Virus record (IMG/VR): IMGVR_UViG_3300042907_001027
Coordinates: 1-21,347 of that record
DNA from: a virus
Direction: 5' to 3' (one strand)
Length of the DNA stretch: 21,347 nt
The position numbers and the translations under genes are program-made. Numbering within the stretch: the stretch's first letter is position 1; every line of letters begins with the position of its first letter. The notes below the pieces were generated by a model that had not been told where the DNA came from, did not search any database, and worked only from the letters and a program-made list of their open reading frames with translations. Below are positions 14,246-20,066 of this stretch, piece by piece.

Positions 14246-15831
14246 TGGACGTTCGGCTTCCTGACGGGACTATCATTCGCAACGTCCCTGACGACATCAC
14301 GCAAGAAGATCTCATGGAGCGCGTTGGTGCGATGCGCCAGCCTTCAGAAGGTCTGACGGCGGGACGCGCGGCAGAAGTCGCGGGCGGCGCGGTCGCTCCA
14401 ATGGCTGCGGCGGCTGGTCTGGGCGGTCTTGTCGGTGGCCCGGCGGGCGCGGCGTTGGCGGCTGGCGGTCTTGGCGCAGCAGATCTTGCCACGTCTATCT
14501 ACAATATCGCAGCGCCCCGATTCGGCGGCCAGCCGGTAAGAACGCCCTCGGAAGTCGTGCGCGGCTATCTGACGCCCGAGTCATTCCGTCCCCGAACACA
14601 GGCCGAAGAGCTCTTGGCTTCTGCGGCGGAAGGCGGCGCGGGCGCTTTTACGGGCGCGGGGGCAGCCAATGTGTTGGCGCGGCGCGCGGCGCCCGGCATG
14701 ACGCGTAATGTGCTGGCTACGATGGCTGAACGTCCGCTGGTGCAAGCTGGCGCAGGCGCTGGCGCAGCAGCGGCTCCCGTCCGCGCCGAACAGATGGGCG
14801 TAGAAGATCCTCGCGCTCTGCTCGCGACCAGTCTTGTCGGTGGTCTGGCTGGCGCTCGGGGCGCTGGCGCCTTTCAACGCGGCGCAGAAGCTGTAACGGC
14901 GGCCGGTCAACGCGGCGCGCTGGGCCTTCTCGGCAAACCTCCGACGACGGAAGCGCTCAAAGAACGCGCTGCGCAATCGTTTGAGCGCGCCACGTCGTTG
15001 GGCGTTCAGTATGACCCGCAGGCGTATCAATCATTTGCGAGCGGTCTCGAATCAAGCCTCAAGGGCTACGATCCTCGGTTTAGCAAATTTACAGATGTAA
15101 AAGTTGCTGTTGATGCGCTGAAGGATCTAGGCAGCCAACCACTCACAATTGAAAGCCTGCACAATGCACGGCAAATGATTGGCGTTTTGCGTGACGACAA
15201 GGAAAAAGACGTACGTCGTCTGGCCGGCATTTTGACTGACAAACTTGATGACTTCGTCACAAACGACAAAAATACCAATGTTGCGGCGCGTATGTCTGGA
15301 ACGGGCCGCGAAGCGGCAGATGCGCTAATGTCAGGCATCAAAGATTATCGCATGATGTCGAAAAGTGGAGAGATTGAACGTCTGATTGACCGCGCCAATT
15401 TGTCTGGCGGATCAGCGGAAAATATCGAGTCGCAATTTCGTTCGCTTGCCAAAAACGAAGGACGGATGCGTAAGTTTACGCCCGATGAGCAGGCCATGAT
15501 CCGGCGCATAGCGAAGGGCGAAGAAGGCTCGACGCTCGCCAATATCGCCAGCGCGGTTTCCCCAACGCGAAGCCCCACTATGCTGGCTTCACAGGCGCTA
15601 GTTGGCGGGTATGGGTTGTCCAGTGATGATCCATATGCCGTTTATGGCGCAGGCGGCGCGGTGCTGCTGGGCGCCGGTGGCCGCGCTGTCCGCAATGCTC
15701 TGGCTCGGAGAGCCGCAGCTAACACGGCGGCCATGATGCGCGGTGCGCCGACCGCTATACCATTTGACGTAGGCGCGCCTACTTTAGCGATGCCTATTCT
15801 TTCTCAATCCGTAAACGCGATGGCCCGATGA
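14245..15831 (+). CDS. large Ala/Gly-rich DNA ejection protein (528 aa)
   Basis: The protein has 528 residues. It starts at ATG 14245, whose A is the last base of the previous stop (TAATG). The N-terminal motif 'VRLPDGTIIRNVPDDITQED' is common in phage ejection proteins. Then comes a long Ala/Gly segment with membrane-like stretches (about 40-80), a middle charged helical region ('AQSFERATSLGVQYDPQAYQ', 'LESSLKGYDPRFSKFTDV'), and a C-terminal Ala-rich part ('AVYGAGGAVLLGAGGRAV'). This agrees with gp16/gp20-like proteins that enter the cell envelope with DNA. No enzymatic motif is seen. It overlaps the endolysin start by 4 bases (ATGA). Confidence 0.8.
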   Translation: MDVRLPDGTIIRNVPDDITQEDLMERVGAMRQPSEGLTAGRAAEVAGGAVAPMAAAAGLGGLVGGPAGAALAAGGLGAADLATSIYNIAAPRFGGQPVRTPSEVVRGYLTPESFRPRTQAEELLASAAEGGAGAFTGAGAANVLARRAAPGMTRNVLATMAERPLVQAGAGAGAAAAPVRAEQMGVEDPRALLATSLVGGLAGARGAGAFQRGAEAVTAAGQRGALGLLGKPPTTEALKERAAQSFERATSLGVQYDPQAYQSFASGLESSLKGYDPRFSKFTDVKVAVDALKDLGSQPLTIESLHNARQMIGVLRDDKEKDVRRLAGILTDKLDDFVTNDKNTNVAARMSGTGREAADALMSGIKDYRMMSKSGEIERLIDRANLSGGSAENIESQFRSLAKNEGRMRKFTPDEQAMIRRIAKGEEGSTLANIASAVSPTRSPTMLASQALVGGYGLSSDDPYAVYGAGGAVLLGAGGRAVRNALARRAAANTAAMMRGAPTAIPFDVGAPTLAMPILSQSVNAMAR

Positions 15832-16205
15832 CAAAGCTCAACCCCACATCAATAGCGCGCCTGCGCGGCGTAGACGCTAACCTGATCGCGCTGGCCAAGA
15901 AGGCGCGTGAGATCTCTCCGATCCCGTTCGAGGTCACCGAGGGGCTGCGCACCAAGGAGCGGCAGCGCTACCTCGTCAAGACCGGCAAGTCGCGCACGAT
16001 GAACAGCTACCACCTCCGCGGCAAGGCAATCGACTTCGTCGCCATGCCGGGCGGTAAGGTCTCGTGGGATCTGAAGGACTACAAGACCATCGTCGAGAAG
16101 GCGTTCAAGCCGGCGGCCAAGGCGCTCGGCCTGACCGACCGAATTGTGTATGGCATTTATTGGAAGTCTATTGTGGATGGCCCGCACGTAGAGATCCACG
16201 ACTGA
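15828..16205 (+). CDS. endolysin, M15-family peptidase
   Basis: The protein has 125 residues. Its motifs match the VanY-like Peptidase_M15 endolysins: 'FEVTEGLRTKERQRYLVKTG', then 'NSYHLRGKAIDF' (H62 and D69, seven apart, as in the T5 enzyme), and 'SIVDGPHVEI' (D117 and H120, three apart). H62, D69 and H120 would bind zinc and D117 would be the catalytic acid. Such enzymes cut the L-Ala-D-Glu or D-Ala bond in peptidoglycan stem peptides. There is no signal peptide, so it needs a holin to cross the membrane. It starts the lysis cassette, overlapping the ejection gene by 4 bases and sharing TGATG with the next gene. Confidence 0.92.
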   Translation: MTKLNPTSIARLRGVDANLIALAKKAREISPIPFEVTEGLRTKERQRYLVKTGKSRTMNSYHLRGKAIDFVAMPGGKVSWDLKDYKTIVEKAFKPAAKALGLTDRIVYGIYWKSIVDGPHVEIHD

Positions 16206-16390
16206 TGATTCAGGAAACCCTTCGCTTTCTGATCTGGTCCACGATGTTCTCGCTGCTGCTCTGGGGCGCGGCGCTGCTCACGGGCTGCTCGGTCGAGGGC
16301 GCAGGGTTTGAGAACTCTGGCCGGTTACGCCAGAAAGTGGTATGCAAACAGGTAAGGCCCAACTATACGGAGTGCCGAAATGTTGACTAA
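16205..16390 (+). CDS. small lipoprotein of the lysis cassette (61 aa)
   Basis: The protein has 61 residues, with start and stop sharing an A with the endolysin stop (TGATG). A hydrophobic N-terminal segment ('MFSLLLWGAALLTGC') ends in a lipobox, L-T-G-C, with the lipid cysteine at residue 28. The mature part has 33 more residues, including two further cysteines (C47 and C57). It looks like a short periplasmic lipoprotein, possibly a lysis accessory, or a second o-spanin-like protein next to the one at 16641-16898. It overlaps the next gene by 11 bases. Confidence 0.75.
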   Translation: MIQETLRFLIWSTMFSLLLWGAALLTGCSVEGAGFENSGRLRQKVVCKQVRPNYTECRNVD

Positions 16391-16547
16391 CTGGATGACC
16401 ACAATCCCCGGAATCCTCGCGCTGCTGTCCGTCCTGTGGAACGCGTGGCAGACGAAGTCCATTAACTGGGCCGATCTTCAGGGCGCGCTGATCGGCATCG
16501 GCCTGATCGCGGCCAAGGACTTCAACGTCACTGGCGGGACGCGGTGA
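16380..16547 (+). CDS. small membrane protein, possible holin component (55 aa)
   Basis: The protein has 55 residues, starts at ATG 16380 and overlaps the lipoprotein gene by 11 bases. It carries two hydrophobic stretches ('IPGILALLSVLWNAW', about 9-23, and 'LQGALIGIGLIAA', about 33-45), then a conserved C-terminal 'KDFNVTGGT'. The latter ending recurs in short proteins of many phage lysis cassettes. Its place between a peptidase endolysin and a spanin pair makes it a holin candidate, but the family's function is not established. It ends in TGA overlapping the next gene's GTG start (GTGA). Confidence 0.72.
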   Translation: MLTNWMTTIPGILALLSVLWNAWQTKSINWADLQGALIGIGLIAAKDFNVTGGTR

Positions 16548-16780
16548 TCCTCGCCATCCTCTCGGTTGTCAGCGGTCTGTTCTCGGTCGCTGGCAAGATC
16601 TTCGAGTGGCTGTATGCCGTAAAGATGGTGGACGCGGGCCGTGTGCAGGAAAGACTTGACGCTCTCAACAAACAGGTCCGCGACGCCCAGATCGCCGTGG
16701 CGGCTCGCGAGTCTGTGCGCGCTGCTACCGTTCGTGACGGCGTGTCAATCGACGAGCGAGACCCGTTTCTCCGCGACTGA
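16544..16780 (+). CDS. inner-membrane spanin-like protein (Rz-type, 78 aa)
   Basis: The protein has 78 residues, with a GTG start overlapping the previous TGA. An N-terminal membrane segment ('MILAILSVVSGLFSVAGK') is followed by a charged coiled coil ('GRVQERLDALNKQVRDAQIA') and the tail 'VSIDERDPFLRD'. One membrane anchor plus a periplasmic coiled coil is the design of inner-membrane spanins (lambda Rz), which join an outer-membrane lipoprotein to fuse the membranes at lysis. An out-of-frame lipoprotein gene starts within it at 16641, as with lambda Rz/Rz1. Confidence 0.8.
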   Translation: MILAILSVVSGLFSVAGKIFEWLYAVKMVDAGRVQERLDALNKQVRDAQIAVAARESVRAATVRDGVSIDERDPFLRD

Positions 16781-16898
16781 CTTCTGTACAACCGCCCGCG
16801 CCATATATTATAGTAGGCACGACACGAAGCAGACAGTCGCCCAGATTAAGGAACATAACGCGGTTGGCGTGGCTCTGAAATGCGGATGGATCAAATGA
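16641..16898 (+). CDS. embedded outer-membrane lipoprotein spanin (Rz1-type)
   Basis: This gene lies in the +1 frame of the inner spanin gene (16544-16780) and extends 118 bases beyond it. Starts: GTG 16641 (85 residues) or TTG 16656 (80 residues). The signal peptide 'RLASLCALLPFVTAC' ends in V-T-A-C, a lipobox. The mature part 'QSTSETRFSATDFCTTARAI' then 'YYSRHDTKQTVAQIKEHNAV' and 'ALKCGWIK' matches a common phage protein ending (D-T ... Q-(V/I)-K-E-H-N-A-V). Lipoprotein plus overlap plus position make an o-spanin the best reading. The next gene starts with ATGA on its TGA stop. Confidence 0.78.
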   Translation: MCRKDLTLSTNRSATPRSPWRLASLCALLPFVTACQSTSETRFSATDFCTTARAIYYSRHDTKQTVAQIKEHNAVGVALKCGWIK

Positions 16899-17185
16899 AC
16901 GACGAGGCGCAGAAGTTCCTTGAGGCCCTGAAAGAGTATGGCGCCGCGCTATCTGCTCCCGTCGGTCTGATCGGGTTCTGGATGGGCAGAAAGAAAGCCG
17001 CCGCCGAGACCACCAAGCTGGAGGCGGACGCGGCGGCGGCTAAACTGGACAGCATGACCCGGCATTTTCAGGCGCTGATCGACGGCTACGAAGCCCGCGT
17101 TAAGGATCTGACCGACGAGATTGAGGCGCTCCGCGACGAGATCAGGGAGCTTCGTCAGGCTCTGGACAAGAGGCCTCGGCTTTAA
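16895..17185 (+). CDS. coiled-coil membrane protein of the lysis cassette (96 aa)
   Basis: The protein has 96 residues if started at ATG 16895, which overlaps the previous stop (ATGA); ATG 16880 would give 101. A short hydrophobic segment ('YGAALSAPVGLIGFWMG', about 15-31) is followed by a long coiled coil to the end ('KAAAETTKLEADAAAAKLDS', 'VKDLTDEIEALRDEIREL'). It may be a holin, a second Rz-like protein or another lysis accessory. The last rightward gene in the window, it ends 6 bases from the convergent gene at 17192. Confidence 0.75.
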   Translation: MNDEAQKFLEALKEYGAALSAPVGLIGFWMGRKKAAAETTKLEADAAAAKLDSMTRHFQALIDGYEARVKDLTDEIEALRDEIRELRQALDKRPRL

Positions 17186-17191
17186 CGCCCA

Positions 17192-17599
17192 CTAAAGAAT
17201 AGCGGCGCGGGCGGCGCGGGCGGCGCGTAGTTCCCCTGCGAGGACCATCACATCAATCGGTCGCGTGTCAGGGATATCGGGGTCTATCCACTGTGTTTCC
17301 GGCACGAATGGCTCCAGCGCCTCCCGCAGCCGCGCGTTTTCTTCGCGCAATGCGTTAAGGATTGATGTTCTTACCTTCAGCTTCGAGCTTTCTTCTTCGC
17401 GCAGGCGGGTGATTTCGCCCTGCATTTTCAGCTTGTCCGCCCAAAGACGGTCTCGCTCAGCGCTTAACGCCTCAACCTGACCGCGCAGGCTGGTGATTTC
17501 GTCAGCCGCCATCCAGTCAATATGCTCGCTCGGCTCTGTAATTCCTGTCGCAGTTTCCCAAGTCGCGCGACTGCGTAACGCTTTGACGAGATCAATCAT
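17192..17599 (-). CDS. coiled-coil hypothetical phage protein (135 aa)
   Basis: The protein has 135 residues from ATG 17599 (leftward), behind GGGAGGGAAGG; the frame is open further upstream but with no binding site. It starts 'MIDLVKALRSRATWETATGI', an N-terminus seen in several phage early proteins ('MAADEI' motif following). A coiled coil follows ('LRGQVEALSAERDRLWADKL', 'ILNALREENARLREALEPF') and an Ala/Arg end (17202-17228, 'RAARAARAAIL'). Function is unknown. It overlaps the upstream HTH gene by 8 bases, so the two are probably co-translated. Confidence 0.75.
   Translation of the reverse strand: MIDLVKALRSRATWETATGITEPSEHIDWMAADEITSLRGQVEALSAERDRLWADKLKMQGEITRLREEESSKLKVRTSILNALREENARLREALEPFVPETQWIDPDIPDTRPIDVMVLAGELRAARAARAAIL
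17202..17228 (+). repeat. 9-base tandem repeat, three copies
   Basis: gcggcgcgg occurs at 17202-17210 and 17211-17219, with a third copy (last base t) at 17220-17228. On the minus strand it encodes the C-terminal Ala-Arg-Ala repeat of the coiled-coil protein. A likely slippage-prone site. Confidence 0.85.
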
Positions 17600-17876
17600 C
17601 CTTCCCTCCCTCACGAATAGCGATGCGATGACTAACCCACATATTTTCCAAATTTTGAAAAAACTCTTTCGAGACCCCAAATATTTTTGCAAAATCATCA
17701 ATAACATCTTGACCCATTCTAAGATTTTCATCGTGAACATGAAAATATAAGTCAAGAGCTAAGAAATTTTCTTGAAAATCTCCCGACATCAAAGACGCTA
17801 AATACCCCATAGACCACCCCCTAGCCTTCATTTCATCTTTAATAAATTCGCTTGGGTGAAATCTTTCAGCCGGCAT
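17592..17876 (-). CDS. HigA-like helix-turn-helix protein (94 aa)
   Basis: The protein has 94 residues from ATG 17876. 'FHPSEFIKDEMKARGWSMGY' resembles the start of HigA/VapI antitoxin-type HTH proteins (HPGE-x-x-x-x-E-L...GW). 'FAKIFGVSKEFFQNLENMW' resembles their C-terminal signature (A-x-x-x-G-x-S-P-E-F-W-L-N-L). The central recognition helix is poorly matched, as in phage versions with 'ALDLY' inserted ('NFLALDLYFHVHDE'). No partner toxin gene is adjacent. The DNA of this gene is markedly more A+T-rich than its neighbours. It overlaps both neighbours by 8-11 bases. A regulator is likely; an orphan antitoxin is possible. Confidence 0.8.
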   Translation of the reverse strand: MPAERFHPSEFIKDEMKARGWSMGYLASLMSGDFQENFLALDLYFHVHDENLRMGQDVIDDFAKIFGVSKEFFQNLENMWVSHRIAIREGGKDD

Positions 17877-18249
17877 CCTTCCCTCCCGTCACCTTTTCAG
17901 CCGTGCAGTTGTCACCCTCGATAACGATGCGGAGTAAGTCGACGCGGTCGTCATCGGCGTGTTTATCCGCGAGTTCTTTCGACGACCACGCGTTAGAGCC
18001 GTGGTAGCTATTATAAACATTAACCCAAAGCTCTTTCCGCTCCACGGGCGGCATGAGATCGTATGGATTTGACATCCCGCCTAAAAGTGTTCCGTCGCTC
18101 TCCCAAGTAATAAGCCCTTCGCCATTATCTCTTTTTATTTTCCCAACGATCATCCGCCCGTGTTCTGATTTATAATTCACGTCCAACACCTGCGCCTCAA
18201 AGCCGCCGCGCGTTTTGTACCATTCGCCTACTTTATATTCGTATGTCAT
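17866..18249 (-). CDS. hypothetical early phage protein (127 aa)
   Basis: The protein has 127 residues from ATG 18249, behind GGGGGAG with 8-base spacing; earlier in-frame starts lie in other genes. 'YKVGEWYKTRGGFEAQVLDV' and 'MIVGKIKRDNGEGLITWESD' (then 'LLGGMSNPYDLMPP') follow a pattern found in phage early proteins: a small SH3-like beta domain with a 'G-x-W-x-T-R-G-G' start. The second half is helical and acidic. Function is unknown. The 27-residue gene upstream ends on the A of its start codon (TGATG). Confidence 0.72.
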   Translation of the reverse strand: MTYEYKVGEWYKTRGGFEAQVLDVNYKSEHGRMIVGKIKRDNGEGLITWESDGTLLGGMSNPYDLMPPVERKELWVNVYNSYHGSNAWSSKELADKHADDDRVDLLRIVIEGDNCTAEKVTGGKDAG

Positions 18250-18332
18250 CACCAAACTCCCCCATCTTTCGTTGCCGTCAGCACCGCCGCCCAAATCAGC
18301 GCGGTCAGAATGACGATTATCCACTTGAGCAT
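18249..18332 (-). CDS. 27-residue membrane microprotein
   Basis: The ATG at 18332 (leftward) has a GAGGGA binding site 6-7 bases before it. The peptide is 'MLKWIIVILTALIWAAVLTA' then TKDGGVW: one membrane helix with a positive start and a short polar end. Its TGA stop shares the A with the next start (TGATG), a typical translation-coupling join, which supports expression. It also overlaps the HTH gene upstream by 16 bases. Function is unknown; phage early membrane peptides of this size often modify host physiology. Confidence 0.65.
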   Translation of the reverse strand: MLKWIIVILTALIWAAVLTATKDGGVW

Positions 18333-18505
18333 ATCTTGTCCCTCGCGGTCTCAAACAGCTTGCGGACGTTCGCCTCTGACGTGCCGATGATCGCGGCGAC
18401 TTCTTTCGTGCTTTTCGTCTTGCGCATCTCCCAGACCTGCCTCTCGCGGCCTGTCAGAATAAAGACGTTGTGCTGACCGGCTTTGCCGACGCCCTTGATG
18501 CTCAT
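18317..18505 (-). CDS. sigma-region-4/LuxR-like HTH protein (62 aa)
   Basis: The protein has 62 residues from ATG 18505; a GTG at 18535 in the same frame overlaps the upstream gene and is less likely. After a short N-terminus it has a complete HTH of the sigma-70 region 4/LuxR type: 'LTGRERQVWEMRKTKSTKEV' then 'AAIIGTSEANVRKLFETARDK'. It consists of little else, so it would be a small DNA-binding regulator. Its HTH matches that of the 120-residue protein at 19290-19652 at many key positions (L..R..Q.W, V..., T...V.KL...AR.K), so the two are probably related. Confidence 0.8.
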   Translation of the reverse strand: MSIKGVGKAGQHNVFILTGRERQVWEMRKTKSTKEVAAIIGTSEANVRKLFETARDKICSSG

Positions 18506-18522
18506 TTCTCTAGCCCCACAAA

Positions 18523-19293
18523 TTAAAGTCCGCACCAGCCGGCTTCGCAGCCGGGCGATTCGCTTCCGTCGTCCAACGAGAACTCACCGCGCTCGCATTC
18601 TGCCCACCGTATTATTTCTTTAATTCCTGTGGCGCCCATGTATCTGTATGGTCGGAACATGGTTCTGGGTTTGCCTTTGGATGTAAAGCCTAGAGAAGTC
18701 TCTAACTCAGCTATCTCCTCTACGCGCGCCGAATCCTTTGCCAGTTCGCGAAGATCCTGCCTGTTTGAGTTGATGCAGGGGAAGCACTCCATCGACCGAT
18801 GAGGCAATGGTGCAACGCCAGCACGCCCCAAAAGCTCGTTACGCATGACCTCTGTGTGCGCCACAAGCGGAGCCCAGACGGTTCTTCCTTGCAGGTCTAC
18901 ACCAAACTCAGGAAACGCCGCTCTGTTCGCGCTTTCCTCCCGCCTTACACCTATTAACTGAATAGATGTGCTTTGCGGATCGTTCTCTTCCAGCCATTTT
19001 ATAGACGGCGCTATCTTCAATTCTTGCGTGCAGAACTGAATGCCTTGACGAGGCCATGACTTTTTTTGCCTCACCAGATTTTCCATGCCGATTGACTTGG
19101 TTCTGTGCGTATCAAAGCCTAAAGATCGCGCCCACATCTCCATTTCTGATACGCGGCTATCCCAGTTGCGAGAGGCCCATCCGGTGTCGTTATACAAGAT
19201 TGCAACGCAATCCAGCTTTTGCTCAAACGCCCACTGGATGAGTGCAATGCTATCGTTTCCGTAGCTTGCTTTGACTACATAAGCGTAGTTCAT
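18523..19293 (-). CDS. PAPS-reductase-family (ATP-pyrophosphatase fold) protein (256 aa)
   Basis: The protein has 256 residues from ATG 19293. The N-terminal 'VVKASYGNDSIALI' is an S-x-G-x-D-S pyrophosphate loop (S10-S15). 'AILYNDTGWA' and 'QFCTQELKIAP' (C88-T-x-x-L-K) and 'IGVRREES' (R117, R118) are core motifs of the PAPS reductase/DndC-like family. Added cysteines, C170-x2-C173 ('MECFPC') and C249-x4-C254 ('CEAGWCGL'), could bind an iron-sulfur cluster or zinc. Sulfate assimilation is one option; nucleotide, DNA or tRNA thiolation or another adenylation chemistry are others, since no companion enzymes (Dnd, sulfotransferase) lie in the window. It overlaps the HTH gene before it by 4 bases (ATGA). 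Confidence 0.88.
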   Translation of the reverse strand: MNYAYVVKASYGNDSIALIQWAFEQKLDCVAILYNDTGWASRNWDSRVSEMEMWARSLGFDTHRTKSIGMENLVRQKKSWPRQGIQFCTQELKIAPSIKWLEENDPQSTSIQLIGVRREESANRAAFPEFGVDLQGRTVWAPLVAHTEVMRNELLGRAGVAPLPHRSMECFPCINSNRQDLRELAKDSARVEEIAELETSLGFTSKGKPRTMFRPYRYMGATGIKEIIRWAECERGEFSLDDGSESPGCEAGWCGL

Positions 19294-19652
19294 TTAAGTC
19301 CGATCCCCAGCTTCTCTCTTGCTTGCGCCACCAGCTTTCCAACAGCGTTCGGTGTGCAGTTCATCTTCTCTCCGACCTGCACCATGGTCAGGCCCTCACA
19401 ATGCAACGCCCACGCCTGCTTTTGGCGTTCGGACAGTTCGTCGCTGCGCAACTGCGGCCTGAACGAATGGCGCGCGGGCTGAAAGTCCGGCACAGGCTCC
19501 GGCTCCGGCTCCTTCAGCGGCGGCCACGGCACGTAGTCCGGCTGACGCTCCAGCCATTGCACACGTGGTAACGACAGCAGCACCAGCCGTCCGTCGCCGG
19601 GACCGCAAGAGATGCCGCTGCGAACGTGAACATATTTGCTCACCTTGTTCAC
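19290..19652 (-). CDS. protein with C-terminal sigma-region-4-like HTH (120 aa)
   Basis: The protein has 120 residues from ATG 19652, overlapping the DUF6378-like gene by 4 bases. The first ~70 residues are proline- and arginine-rich with no known domain ('LKEPEPEPVPDFQPARHSFR'). Residues 73-118 form an HTH: 'LSERQKQAWALHCEGLTMVQ' then 'VGEKMNCTPNAVGKLVAQAR'. The protein would bind DNA as a small regulator. The start of its N-terminal half may be a flexible arm. It directly precedes the PAPS-reductase-family gene, with which it shares a 4-base overlap. Confidence 0.78.
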   Translation of the reverse strand: MNKVSKYVHVRSGISCGPGDGRLVLLSLPRVQWLERQPDYVPWPPLKEPEPEPVPDFQPARHSFRPQLRSDELSERQKQAWALHCEGLTMVQVGEKMNCTPNAVGKLVAQAREKLGIGLK

Positions 19653-19900
19653 AGCCTGTCCTCGATCAGTTTGGCGTAACCCTGAATGTCATGCCAGTGG
19701 TCGGCATGGTTCGGGTTGCCGGCCAGAATGCGCCCCATCTTATGGACGATCATGTCCAGCGACTCGCGCTGCATGGCGCTCAGGTTTTTCCAGCCCGGCT
19801 GGTTCTGGATGACCGTCTTCAGCATCTGCGTCACACGCGCATGGTCGGCAAAGTCGCCGTGTGTCGCGTTGCGGTCCTCAAGCGTTTGCTGCACAGACAC
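19649..19900 (-). CDS. DUF6378-like protein (83 aa)
   Basis: The protein has 83 residues from ATG 19900. 'LEDRNATHGDFADHARVTQM' (R-x-x-x-H/Y-G-D-F), 'QRESLDMIVHKMGRILAGNP' and 'HADHWHDIQGYAKLIEDRL' match the DUF6378 pattern of small phage proteins. These have a G-D-(Y/F) start, a middle 'L-x-M-I-x-x-K-(I/M)-x-R', and an end 'D-x-W-x-D-I-x-G-Y-A'. The fold is helical and its function is unknown, although it resembles MazG-like nucleotide hydrolase helices. It overlaps both the upstream and downstream genes. Confidence 0.85.
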   Translation of the reverse strand: MSVQQTLEDRNATHGDFADHARVTQMLKTVIQNQPGWKNLSAMQRESLDMIVHKMGRILAGNPNHADHWHDIQGYAKLIEDRL

Positions 19901-20066
19901 GCTCGATCTCCTCCCGTTCTCGTTGCGCCCGCAGCGCGCACAGGCGCTGGTGCAGGCGGATCATGAATGTGCGCCGGCGGTCGCCGCGACGCTCCTCCTC
20001 CAGCATCTGCCGGAGTTCGGTCTCCGACAGATCCATGATGATTTCATGCAGTTCTCGATAGTTCAT
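19878..20066 (-). CDS. small basic/acidic helical phage protein (62 aa)
   Basis: The protein has 62 residues from ATG 20066: 'MNYRELHEIIMDLSETELRQ' then 'MLEEERRGDRRRTFMIRLHQ' and 'LRAQREREEIERVCAANA'. It is one or two long charged helices without a catalytic or metal motif. It overlaps the helicase's end by 23 bases and the DUF6378-like start by 23 bases, so all three are probably translated from one message. I do not recognise a family beyond similar short proteins between helicases and DUF6378 genes in phages. Confidence 0.7.
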   Translation of the reverse strand: MNYRELHEIIMDLSETELRQMLEEERRGDRRRTFMIRLHQRLCALRAQREREEIERVCAANA

